A stretch of DNA of 5,981 nucleotides from Rubrivivax sp. (GCA_030693565.1 JAUYAJ010000377.1:1-5981); one strand, 5' to 3'. Positions 1 through 5,981 are shown, numbered from the stretch's first letter. The notes: generated from the letters alone by a model not told the origin. Numbers and translations are program-made.

Positions 1-100
1 CACATAACACCGCGTCTTCGGCCCCGTGGCGTCGTTGCAAATCCTCGCGATACCACGGGGTATCGCTCCGGTTTGCGCCTAGCCACAGGACCAAATCCAT
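1..100 (-). other. Possible 5' end of an unidentified ORF running off the window edge
   Basis: On the minus strand an ATG at 100-98 opens a frame that stays open to the window edge, about 33 codons. It begins MDLVLWLGANRSDTPWYRED. I do not recognise the family. The composition looks protein-like (charged and aromatic residues well mixed), but third-position GC is lower than in the other genes here, and no good ribosome binding site precedes the ATG; GAGG lies too far upstream. It would start 37 nt after the stop of the TRAP remnant, in the same direction. A plus-strand frame is also open here, so openness proves little. It could be chance. Confidence 0.2.
22..66. repeat. Two overlapping inverted repeats that exclude each other
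   Basis: CCCCGTGG (22-29) pairs with CCACGGGG (53-60), and GCGATACC (47-54) pairs perfectly with GGTATCGC (59-66) across a 4-nt loop. The two stems share bases 53-54 and 59-60, so only one can form at a time. They lie downstream of the TRAP remnant. No T-run follows on either strand, so a classical intrinsic terminator is not supported. If the edge ORF is real, these repeats fall inside it. Confidence 0.55.
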
Positions 101-137
101 CGGTTTTCTTAAGTGCCTCACAGCGTGCAACACCACA

Positions 138-543
138 CTAGGACGGCGTCGGGATCTGGCTCGCTGGCCGCGACACCCGCGCCAGCAGCAAGGCGGCAGC
201 GGCCAGCACCAGGCCGGCGCCCAGCAGCAGCAGCCGCGCCAGCGAGCCAGCCGGGTGATCGCCCAGTGAGCCGAAGCCGACCAGGTAGCCTTCCAGTGCC
301 GAGGCGATCAACAAGATGCCCAGGAAGGCTGTGACCACGACGACGGCGATGTCCAGCGGCGCGCCGCGCAAGATCAACGCCGGGTTGAGGACAAAGAAGA
401 AGGGCACGAAGTACATCGTGCTGCCCAGGCGCATCGACTGCAGGCCGACCTTGAGCGGCGCAGCGCCGGCAATCCCGGCGGCAACAAAAGAGGCCAGCGC
501 CACCGGCGGGGTGATGAACGACACCATGTCCCAGTACAGCCCA
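138..543 (-). pseudogene. C-terminal remnant of a fused TRAP transporter permease (DctM-type large subunit)
   Basis: About 134 codons remain of a protein whose fused family members are usually 600-700 residues long. TRAP permeases are inner-membrane secondary transporters that take up organic acids with a periplasmic binding protein. The remnant begins near LYWDMVSFITPPVAL, the conserved region before a late membrane helix of TRAP fused permeases, followed by SMRLGSTMYFVPFFFV and NPALIL. Four hydrophobic segments can be seen (SFITPPVALASF; YFVPFFFVLNPALIL; IAVVVVTAFLGILLIASAL; RLLLLGAGLVLAAAALLLA). It ends at a TAG at 140-138. The N-terminal four-fifths is missing: upstream, sequence identity switches to an IS91 transposase at about 540-544. 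No TAXI-type binding protein gene is present in the window. An ATG lies just inside the fragment, but no functional transporter could be made from it. Confidence 0.85.
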
Positions 544-1557
544 GGCCAGCAGGCCGTAATGGCGGATGCGGTGGAAGCCGCCGGGCAGCACGTGCAGCAG
601 GAGGCGGCGCATGAACTCCTGCGGCGCCAGCGTCATGGTCTTGTGCCGGGTCTTGCCGCTCGTCCGACCCTTGGCGCCGTCCTTGACCCGATAGTCCTTC
701 CACTTGAAGGTCACGCCGCGCTCGCCCATCCCGATCAGCCGGCTGTTGGAGATGGCCACCCGGTGCGTGTCGCGCGACAGGTAGGCCAGCACGGCACAAG
801 GCCCAGCGAATGGCTTCTTGGCCTAGACCACCCACTCGACCTTGCGCTGCGGCGCCAACCAGGCCTTGAACGCCAGGGCATCGGCCAGGCCGGCGTCCTC
901 ACCGAAGAACTTCAGCTTGGCGCTGTCATGCAGTCGCTGCAGTTCTTCCAGGAAGCGCCGGCGCATCAGCCTTGAGAGCACCCGTATCGGCAGGAAGAAA
1001 CCCGGCCGGCAGGACACCCAGGTCTTGCCGTCGAGCGCCAACCCACCGCCGGGCACGACGGCGTGTACGTGCGGGTGGTGCGTCAGCGCCGAACCCCAGG
1101 TGTGCAGCACCAACGTGGCGCCGATGCGCGCGCCCAGGTGCTTGGCGTCGGCGGCGATGGTCTGCAGCACCTCGGCAGCCACGTCGAACAGCAGCCCGTA
1201 GAGTCCGGCCTTGTTCTGGTACGCCACTTCAGCGATCGGCGCGGGCAGCGTGAAGACCACGTGGTAACACTCGACCGGCAGCAGATCGGCCTGCCGGGCA
1301 TCGAGCCCGCGCTTGGCCGCGGTGCTCTGGCACTTCGGGCAGTGCCGATTGCGGCAGGAGTTGTAGGACACCTGGTCGGTGCCGCAGCCCTTGCAGCGCA
1401 AGACGTGACCACCCAGCGCCGCACTGCGGCACTGAACGATGGCCGACATGACCTTGAACTGAGTCGCGCTCAGGTGGCCGCGCTGAGCCTCGCACCAGGC
1501 GGGGCCATGCTCACGGAAGATGTCGGCAACCTCCAGGCCGGGCCGCCCCACGGTCAA
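544..1557 (-). pseudogene. IS91-family HUH (Y2) transposase, with amber stop, mutated catalytic Tyr and truncated C-terminus
   Basis: The reading frame gives about 338 codons, against roughly 370-410 in the family. Seen in order: the N-terminal LEVADIFREHGPAW; a Cys-rich zinc finger with C55, C58, C68, C73 and C76 (NSCRNRHCPKC); HTWGSALTHHPHVHAVVPGG with the HUH motif at residues 163-165; CRPGFFLP; FLEELQRLH; then WVV followed by TAG at codon 245 (825-823), where relatives have Tyr. The same frame continues as AKKPFAGP, YLSRDTHRVAISNSRLIG, VTFKWKDYR, MTLAPQEFMRRLLLHVLP and GFHRIRHYGLLA, all IS91 signatures. The Y2 motif is normally YxxxY: Y259 is present, but residue 263 is Asp (GAC instead of TAC). 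After GLLA (544) family similarity ends and the frame runs into TRAP DNA out of phase. The start is TTG at 1557-1555, 1 nt after the integrase stop; GTG at 1551-1549 is the alternative. The protein would nick and rejoin single strands at element ends. It is certainly non-functional as encoded. Confidence 0.93.
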
Positions 1558-1558
1558 C

Positions 1559-2475
1559 CTACTGGGTGTCGGGCGGTGGCGGCGGCTTGTCCAGCGGACT
1601 GATCACGCTGCGCAGCAGATCGGTGGCCACCTGTGTGTAGAGAGCCGTCGTCTGAAGCTTCTTGTGGCCCAGCAGCACCTGGGTGACGCGGATGTCGACC
1701 TTCTGTTCCAGCAGGTGGGTGGCGAAGCTGTGGCGCAGGATGTGAGGCGTCACACGCTTGTCGATCTTGGCTGCATCGGCGGCAAGGTGGACGCTCGGTT
1801 GACCTGGCGCGCGGTCAGTGGGTCCGTCGGGTCCAGACCCGGGAAGAGCCAGCCGTGGCCGCGGATCTTGCCTTGGGCATGGCCCAGGCGCCACCAGGCG
1901 CGAAGCCGCTCCAACAACACCGGGCTGAGCATGGCGTAGCGATCCTTGCGGCCCTTGCCTTGCTCTACGCGCAGCGTCAAACGCTGGCTGTCGATGTCGC
2001 TGACCTTGAGCGAGACGATCTCGCTGACGCGCAAGCCCGCGCCATAGGTGACCGACATCGCTGCCTGGTGCTTGAGGTTCGGCGCTGCGGCGATCAAGCG
2101 TGCGGCTTCTTCGCGGCTCAGCACCACCGGCAGGGTGCGCGGCACCTGCACATGCTGCATCTTGGCCAACAGTTCGGGCCGGCCCAAGGTGATGTCGAAG
2201 AAGAACCTCAGCCCGGTGATCGGGGCGTTGATCGTCACCGGCCCGGCACCAGCGTCCACCAGGTGAAGCTGGAAGCTGAGCAGCTCTTCGATGGTGGCCG
2301 TGCCGGGTGAGCGGCCGAGGTAGGCAGCCAACTTGCAAACGGCGCGGATGTAGCCGTCTTGGGTGTGCTCGGCCATCTTGCGCACCGCACCTTCGCCTGC
2401 CGCACGGCGCCGAACGAGTAAATCAATAGCCAATACCAAACAGCCGCTAATCAAGGGGAAACAGCCAACAGCCAA
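1559..2475 (-). pseudogene. XerC/D-like tyrosine recombinase (integrase) with a one-base deletion
   Basis: Tyrosine recombinases cut and rejoin DNA at specific sites. The N-terminal SAM-like core-binding domain is seen at AEHTQDGYIRAVCKLAAYLG and FQLHLVDAGAGPVTINAPI. The catalytic domain starts at LPVVLSREEAARLI and has box I Arg in YGAGLRVSEIVSL and the beta-hairpin Lys in VEQGKGRKDR. After TARQVNRA, at about 1791-1792, one G is missing on the minus strand. The frame then reads STLPPMQ and stops at about 1750. Shifting by one base restores VHLAADAAKIDKRVTPHILR, with the HxxR box (HILR), LLGHKKLQTTALY with the catalytic His, and nucleophile Tyr at 1639-1637, ending at TAG 1561-1559. All catalytic residues survive but are split between two frames. 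The start is uncertain: TTG 2475 lies in repeat DNA; GTG 2385, preceded by GAAGG, and ATG 2376 are better candidates. Family members normally start with about ten residues before VRKMAEHTQ, so the N-terminus may also be damaged. Confidence 0.9.
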
Positions 2476-2489
2476 ACAGCCAAACAGCC
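2425..2489. repeat. Short tandem repeat tract, unit AAACAGCC (GGCTGTTT on the minus strand)
   Basis: Perfect AAACAGCC units occur at 2438-2445, 2459-2466, 2474-2481 and 2482-2489, with a 7-nt unit AACAGCC at 2467-2473. Variants AATAGCC (2425-2431) and AATACC (2432-2437) extend the tract to the left, and 13 unrelated bases (2446-2458) interrupt it. The tract is clearly richer in A and T than the DNA around it. It sits directly upstream of the tyrosine recombinase and supplies the doubtful first codons of its longest frame. It could be slippage-generated simple repeat DNA or part of the element end; nothing here decides this. Confidence 0.85.
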
Positions 2490-2625
2490 GGCTTGACTCT
2501 GGGGGAAGTCCTTGTAGAGCGGTTTAGTCCACCGGCCATCAACCGACATCCACCCCTGACCCCGGAAGCTGCCCTTCACGGCTCACGGGCGACCCACCGC
2601 GGACGCCCGGCAGTCCCTGTCGTGG
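2490..2625. other. Gap between the DUF1501 gene and the IS91-like element; no gene seen
   Basis: These 136 bp hold no convincing coding sequence on either strand. They include the 3' side of the DUF1501 gene and probably the unlocated outer end of the mobile element. A 6-bp perfect inverted repeat, CGGGCG (2586-2591) with CGCCCG (2604-2609), lies 17 nt past the DUF1501 stop. It has a 12-nt loop and no T-run, so it is at best a weak terminator. A 14-mer at 2557-2570 recurs with one mismatch in inverted orientation at 5379-5392. Confidence 0.5.
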
Positions 2626-3774
2626 CTATGTGCGCAGCAGCCGCGGCATCGCCTTGTACCGATCGGCGTCGGGGAACAGCACCTGCGTCGCGCGCTCCGG
2701 GTCGAGATCGAACGCTTCGGCGCAGGTCGAAGCAATGAATCTTTCCAGTGCCAGGGTGGGTTTGAGGTCACGGCCTTCGAACAGCTTGCCGGGCGCGAGT
2801 CCCGGCCAGTCGGTGACGATCCGCCCGCCCTGCACTGCGCCGCCGATCAACATGGCGGCAGCCGCGGTGCCGTGGTCGGTGCCGCCGGTGCCATTGGCGG
2901 CGACGGTGCGTCCGAACTCGGTGGCGACCACGACGACCGTCTGCGCCCAGGTGGCGCCCATGCCTTCGCGCAGCGCGCCGATCAGGCCGTCCAGCCCGCT
3001 CAGTTGCCTGGCCAGGCGCGCGTCCTGCCCACTGTGCGTGTCCCAGCCACTGGTTTCGATCATGGCGATGCGCGGTCCGTCAGCGCGCGCCAGGAAGCCC
3101 GCCGCGATGCGGCCGAGCGCGGCGGCATCCTGTCGGTTCCCGCCACCTTCCATCCCAACGCCCGCCATGCCGCGCGCTTCGAGAGCCGAGGTCCACAGCG
3201 CACGCAGATGCCGGTCTGGCGCATAGAGCTGACCCACCCGCACGAGCAAGTCTTCGTTGGCCTCGGGCAAGGTGGACGGTGCATATGTCGTGACCGGGGC
3301 GGCCCCCTGCATGGCCAGCGGCACGGCGGGTGAGAACGCGATCGCCTCCTTGCCGCTGCGCGGCAGCATGCCGATCAGCCGGTTCATCCAGCCGTCCTTC
3401 AGCTGGAACGGTGACTTGCCGCCAGTTTCCAGCACGTTCTGCGCGTCGAAGTGGGAGCGGTCGCGATACCGAGACGCGACCGCGTGCAGGAAAGTGGCTT
3501 CTCCGCCCGCGTACAGCTCTCGCAGCTTGGGCAGTGCCGGGTGCAATGCAAACGTCCCGTCCAACTTCAGGGCGGCTGCGGGGTCAATGGCCAGTCCGCC
3601 ACGCAGGCTGGCATAGGCCGGCTCCGCGTAGGGAATGAGGATGTTCAAGCCATCCGCCGCTCCGCGCTGGATGATGAAGACGAAGCGCCGCTCGCTGGCG
3701 GCCTGTGCGAAGAGCACCTGCGGTGCAGCCAGCAGCGCGGCCGCGCCCATGAAGCCGCGTCGGTCCATGCTCAT
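2626..3774 (-). CDS. DUF1501 family protein with twin-arginine signal peptide
   Basis: A complete 382-residue protein. DUF1501 proteins are distantly related to the sulfatase/alkaline phosphatase superfamily; no substrate is established. The N-terminus MSMDRRGFMGAAALLAAPQV has twin Arg (R5, R6), a hydrophobic stretch and a likely cleavage site after AQA (about residue 25), which predicts Tat export to the periplasm of a folded, possibly metal-containing protein. Family motifs in order: RGAADGLN (37-44), RSHFDAQ (106-112), GWDTHSGQ (243-250), TEFGRT (285-290) and GTGGTDHG (295-302). The Asp and His residues in these are the likely metal or catalytic ligands, by analogy with the superfamily. 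The ATG at 3774-3772 has GAGGAG six bases upstream, inside the end of the DUF1800 gene, and only 2 nt separate the two genes. A second ATG two codons later is also possible. Length is normal and no lesion is visible. Confidence 0.93.
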   Translation of the reverse strand: MSMDRRGFMGAAALLAAPQVLFAQAASERRFVFIIQRGAADGLNILIPYAEPAYASLRGGLAIDPAAALKLDGTFALHPALPKLRELYAGGEATFLHAVASRYRDRSHFDAQNVLETGGKSPFQLKDGWMNRLIGMLPRSGKEAIAFSPAVPLAMQGAAPVTTYAPSTLPEANEDLLVRVGQLYAPDRHLRALWTSALEARGMAGVGMEGGGNRQDAAALGRIAAGFLARADGPRIAMIETSGWDTHSGQDARLARQLSGLDGLIGALREGMGATWAQTVVVVATEFGRTVAANGTGGTDHGTAAAAMLIGGAVQGGRIVTDWPGLAPGKLFEGRDLKPTLALERFIASTCAEAFDLDPERATQVLFPDADRYKAMPRLLRT

Positions 3775-3786
3775 TCCTATCTCCTC
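3775..3786 (-). promoter_or_regulatory. Ribosome binding site of the DUF1501 gene inside the DUF1800 stop region
   Basis: On the minus strand GAGGAG (3786-3781) is followed by ATAGGA and then the DUF1501 ATG at 3774. The site overlaps the last two Arg codons and the TAG of the upstream gene. This arrangement supports translational coupling and fixes the DUF1501 start. Confidence 0.75.
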
Positions 3787-5129
3787 AAGAACTCGGGGGA
3801 AACCAGCAACAGTGCGAGTGCCGTGCCGCCGCTGTCTGCACGCGCGATCGCCGTTGCGGTGGCTTCGGTCAGCGTGCCAGGCAGTACCCGCGGCGCCAGA
3901 CTGCGTGCGTCCGCGGCGTCACCCGCTTCCTGTGCGAGCCGCTGCGCGACCTCCACTCGCCGCATCAGCGCATCGGGCGCGGCCCAGGTGGCAGCGGTAT
4001 CGCTGTAGCCCGCAGGCGAGCCGGGTCGCCACACCGGCTGGCCCAGTTGAGTCATCAGGTTTGCAGCCTGCATGGGCGCCATGGAGCGGCGGCCGAGCGC
4101 GCGCAGGCTGGAGATCGACCAGTCCCAGGGCGACTTGAACTTGGCGGCGGCAGGGTCCCAAGCCTCGGGCGACGCGATCAAGTCGCGGTAGACGCTCAAG
4201 AGGTCGCCGCCCGTGCGCGCAAAGGTGTCGGCCAGGCGCTGGACCCATGCCGCTGGTGGATCGTCCGCGACGAAGTGCCGCGCAAGCTTGCGCGCGACGT
4301 GCAGCGCGGTGGCCGGCGCCGCGACCAGGTCGTGAATGACGGCGCGGGCCTGCGCTTCGCCCGCATCGGCATAGGTCTTGCCGAGGACGGTGCGTGTGCC
4401 GGGCTCGTGCAACGCAGGGGCAAAACGGAAGGTGGCGCCGCCCGTGGTTCCGCCGGTGTTTCCACCATCACCCGGCAGTGTCCAGCCGGTAAGCGCGCGC
4501 GCGAACTCCTTGACGTCCTCCTGCGTGTAGCCGCTGCGCACACCCAGCGTGTGCAGCTCGAGGATTTCGCGCGCCAGGTTCTCGTTGAGGCCTCGGCCGC
4601 GCGAGCCCATCATGCTGCCCGGGCCTGTCGACTGCGCCTGGTCGAGGTACAGCAGCATCGCCGGGTGCCGCACGACCGCCAGCAGCAGGTCCTCGAATCG
4701 GCCCAGCACATGGGGCCGGATCGCATCGGCCTCGTAGCTTCCCGCCAAGCCTACGATCAGCAGCTTGTCGACGGACACCGCGAAGTGGTTGGACCAGAAG
4801 TGCACCAGCCGCTCGACGAAGGGCGTGGCCGTCTGCAGCGCGCTGGTCGTGCGCGCGCCCACCGCGGCCTGGTAGTCCTTGCTGCCGTCGCGCAGGTAGC
4901 CCTCGCGGATGCCGCTGCGCTGGCCCTCGGGCGCCTGCCGCACGGAGCGCTGCATGTTGTTCCAGACGTCGACCAGTGCAGGCGTACGCGGCAGCGCCTT
5001 CCAGGCCGCCGGCAGCGGCTCGTAGGAATCCAACTGCGCGAGCAGCCAGCGCTGCGGGCCGGCCGGTGGCGCGTCGTCAGGCCGGGCGCCGAGGCCGAAG
5101 CGGTTCAGGGCAAGGGCGGGAGAAGTCAT
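3777..5129 (-). CDS. DUF1800 family protein
   Basis: A complete 450-residue protein of a family with no settled biochemical function, commonly encoded next to DUF1501. Seen in order: LNRFGLGARP at the N-terminus (8-17), WLLAQLDSY (28-36), FVERLVHFWSNHFAVSVDK (104-122, the family hallmark), FEDLLLAVVRHPAMLLYLD (145-163), LNENLAREILELHTLGV (181-197), YTQEDVKEFARALTGWT (201-217), HEPGTRTVLGKTY (241-253), a Gly/Thr-rich linker at about 221-232, HVARKLARHFV (277-287), KFKSPWDW (330-337), QLGQPVWRPGSPAGY (361-375) and the C-terminal SPEFLRR. The start is ATG 5129-5127, with a weak GGAAAG nine bases upstream. The frame is open back to a stop at 5201-5199 but offers no ATG, GTG or TTG and no hydrophobic leader, so no signal peptide is visible. 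It is first gene of a two-gene operon with DUF1501. Length is normal for the family. Confidence 0.93.
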   Translation of the reverse strand: MTSPALALNRFGLGARPDDAPPAGPQRWLLAQLDSYEPLPAAWKALPRTPALVDVWNNMQRSVRQAPEGQRSGIREGYLRDGSKDYQAAVGARTTSALQTATPFVERLVHFWSNHFAVSVDKLLIVGLAGSYEADAIRPHVLGRFEDLLLAVVRHPAMLLYLDQAQSTGPGSMMGSRGRGLNENLAREILELHTLGVRSGYTQEDVKEFARALTGWTLPGDGGNTGGTTGGATFRFAPALHEPGTRTVLGKTYADAGEAQARAVIHDLVAAPATALHVARKLARHFVADDPPAAWVQRLADTFARTGGDLLSVYRDLIASPEAWDPAAAKFKSPWDWSISSLRALGRRSMAPMQAANLMTQLGQPVWRPGSPAGYSDTAATWAAPDALMRRVEVAQRLAQEAGDAADARSLAPRVLPGTLTEATATAIARADSGGTALALLLVSPEFLRR

Positions 5130-5639
5130 GACCGTGATCTTTCCAGCTAACGCGGCGCGAGTGATGTCCGGCAGGTTGCGAAAATGTAAAGGGAGCGATC
5201 AGGCCGCGGCCAACCCCAGGGTGGCGCAAAGGCCGACTTCCTTCGGCCGTCCGACGTTCAGGGATCGACGACCGCTGTAGCCCTTCCGGGCAGAGCGCGA
5301 CTGACCGGACTATGTGCTGGGCGACCGACTGCAACGGGTCGGCAGCGGTTTCTCGGTGATCTGGTCGCGTCGCCCTGAAGCTGCCGGGGTCACATCCGAT
5401 CAACACGAAGCCAACGACCGCCTATACGGTGTCCCGTCTATCTGCCGCCGCTTTCCACCGGCCGCTTCTGGCATCTCACATGCCTTTGCTATCGCCTTCG
5501 GCGACTACGAGTTGCTCACCAGCAGGCACGGGCGCAGGAATGGACACCCGGAGTAGGCGTCCAAGCTGGCGATTGCGATGCCGTGCACCGCTTGAGACTG
5601 TCCGAGCGTTGAGGGCTCCCATGCTCAGCCGATTCGAGG
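5130..5639. other. Gene-free region of about 510 bp between the LysR gene and the DUF1800 operon
   Basis: I find no supported gene here. The frames that are open on both strands show no recognisable family and look like low-information GC-rich translation. The region must contain the end of the LysR transcript and probably the operon promoter. It holds small hairpins: GGCCGA/TCGGCC (5231-5248, 6-nt loop), a CCGAC/GTCGG pair near 5324-5341, and TCGCC/GGCGA near 5491-5503. No T-run follows any of them. The patchwork of short palindromes resembles decayed intergenic repeat DNA, but that is an impression, not a comparison. Confidence 0.5.
5161..5190 (-). promoter_or_regulatory. Weak candidate promoter for the DUF1800-DUF1501 operon
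   Basis: On the minus strand TTTACA (5190-5185) resembles a sigma-70 -35 box. The best -10 at 18-nt spacing is CATCAC (5166-5161), which matches the consensus at only three of six bases. It lies about 32 bp upstream of the DUF1800 ATG. The operon promoter should be in this region, but this exact assignment is tentative. Confidence 0.22.
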
Positions 5640-5981
5640 TCACACCTGCCGGGTTGGCGCCAAGCCTTGCGACAGCGCTTCGAACACGACCCGAATCCGC
5701 CGCGAGGTGCGCAGTTCGCGGTGAGTGACCATCCAGATCGGGAAGCGCACCGGCGGCACGTCGTCGAGTACGCGCACGATGCCCGGCGTCTCGAGGGCGA
5801 TTTCGTCCATCATCGCGCCGATGCCCATGCCCTGGCGCACCAGGGCCCAGTGGGCCACCGAGTGGTCCGCGTAACAACTGAAGTTGGCTTCGCTCAGGGG
5901 TAGGCCGTGTTGGCGCAGGTAGCCCAGAAACTGGCCCGAGCGGTCGGAGCCCACGAAGGGCAGATGGGCCGCGTCTTCGCC
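5640..5981 (-). CDS. LysR-type transcriptional regulator, C-terminal part (start outside window)
   Basis: The last 113 residues of a LysR-family regulator, whose full length is usually about 300. The frame is open to the window edge (GEDAAHLPFVGS...) and ends at TGA 5642-5640. What is seen is the second half of the effector-binding domain: LPFVGSDRSGQFLGYLRQHG, then AHWALVRQGMGIGAM (the conserved segment with GxGIG), DEIALETPGIVRVLDDVP, PIWMVTHRELRTSRRIRVVF and a final helix. The THRELRTSRRIRVV ending is typical of a LysR subgroup found in beta-proteobacteria. The DNA-binding domain is outside the window. Its target cannot be told: the DUF1800-DUF1501 operon lies downstream in the same direction after 510 bp, so it is not obviously a divergent target. 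No lesion is visible in the part seen. Confidence 0.92.
   Translation of the reverse strand, partial: GEDAAHLPFVGSDRSGQFLGYLRQHGLPLSEANFSCYADHSVAHWALVRQGMGIGAMMDEIALETPGIVRVLDDVPPVRFPIWMVTHRELRTSRRIRVVFEALSQGLAPTRQV

Larger units (their letters stand above)
544..2489 (-). mobile_element. Decayed IS91-like element: tyrosine recombinase gene plus HUH transposase gene
   Basis: Two adjacent same-strand genes, a tyrosine recombinase (upstream) and an IS91-family transposase (downstream), make up the element body. This gene pair is known from IS91-like insertions in proteobacteria. IS91 elements move by rolling-circle transposition from an origin end downstream of the transposase. Here that side is deleted: the transposase stops matching its family at about 544 and a TRAP gene fragment starts immediately. 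The upstream end is not defined; I place it provisionally at the repeat tract ending at 2489, but it could lie anywhere up to 2625. No terminal inverted repeats or target duplications are expected for this family and none were seen. Both genes carry inactivating lesions, so the element cannot move by itself. Confidence 0.8.

Noticed and set aside
118..540. Out-of-frame tail of the transposase frame running through TRAP DNA to a stop at 118
   Set aside because: After GLLA at 544 the frame encodes Arg/Gly-rich sequence with no family features, antiphase to the well-conserved TRAP helices. It is read-through, not an extra domain.
823..825. Amber codon recoding (for example pyrrolysine or programmed read-through)
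   Set aside because: The same gene also has a mutated catalytic Tyr and a deleted C-terminus, so simple decay explains the stop better.
316..975. Plus-strand open frames over the TRAP and transposase remnants
   Set aside because: They are antisense shadows of GC-rich genes; their translations show no family motifs.
2425..2489. CRISPR array
   Set aside because: Units are 7-8 bp with no spacers and no cas genes are nearby.
2586..2609. Intrinsic terminator after DUF1501
   Set aside because: The stem is only 6 bp with a 12-nt loop and no following T-run; listed as a weak possibility in the gap entry only.
4047..5150. Long plus-strand open frame of 367 codons opposite DUF1800
   Set aside because: The minus strand has full-length DUF1800 with all motifs; the plus translation is Arg/Gly/Val-rich and unrecognisable, as expected from antisense of high-GC3 coding DNA.
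5429..5728. Plus-strand ORF crossing the LysR 3' end
   Set aside because: It overlaps the conserved LysR C-terminus in antisense, and its translation (Ser/Arg/Pro-rich) matches nothing I know.

Overview
The window is GC-rich DNA, and its protein families and codon choice fit a beta-proteobacterium of the Burkholderiales (Comamonadaceae-like). This assignment is inferred from the protein sequences alone. Every gene that can be supported is on the minus strand.

Left part (about 1-2490) is a decayed mobile-element zone. At 138-543 lies only the C-terminal end of a fused TRAP-type transporter permease. It is joined at about 540-544 to the C-terminally truncated end of an IS91-family (HUH) transposase (544-1557). 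The transposase also has an in-frame amber stop and an Asp where the second catalytic Tyr is expected. Directly upstream on the same strand, 1 nt from the transposase start, is an XerC/D-like tyrosine recombinase (1559-2475) broken by a one-base deletion. Integrase plus transposase form the two-gene body of an IS91-like element, now dead in both genes. A short tandem-repeat tract (units like AAACAGCC, 2425-2489) marks its upstream side. The IS91 ends cannot be located, and the TRAP-side end is deleted.

Middle (2626-5129) is an intact two-gene operon. A DUF1800 protein (3777-5129) is followed after 2 nt by a DUF1501 protein (2626-3774) with a twin-arginine signal peptide. The two families are often found as neighbours; their biochemical role is not established. 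The tight coupling, with the ribosome binding site of the second gene inside the end of the first, suggests that the products are made and work together. Only DUF1501 has a visible export signal.

Right part: 5130-5639 is a gene-free stretch of about 510 bp that should hold the operon promoter. It contains several small GC-rich hairpins. At 5640-5981 is the C-terminal half of a LysR-type regulator whose start lies outside the window.

I see no RNA gene, CRISPR array or convincing new system. The most notable points are the multiply inactivated recombinase/transposase pair, its chimeric junction with the TRAP gene, and the repeat tract.
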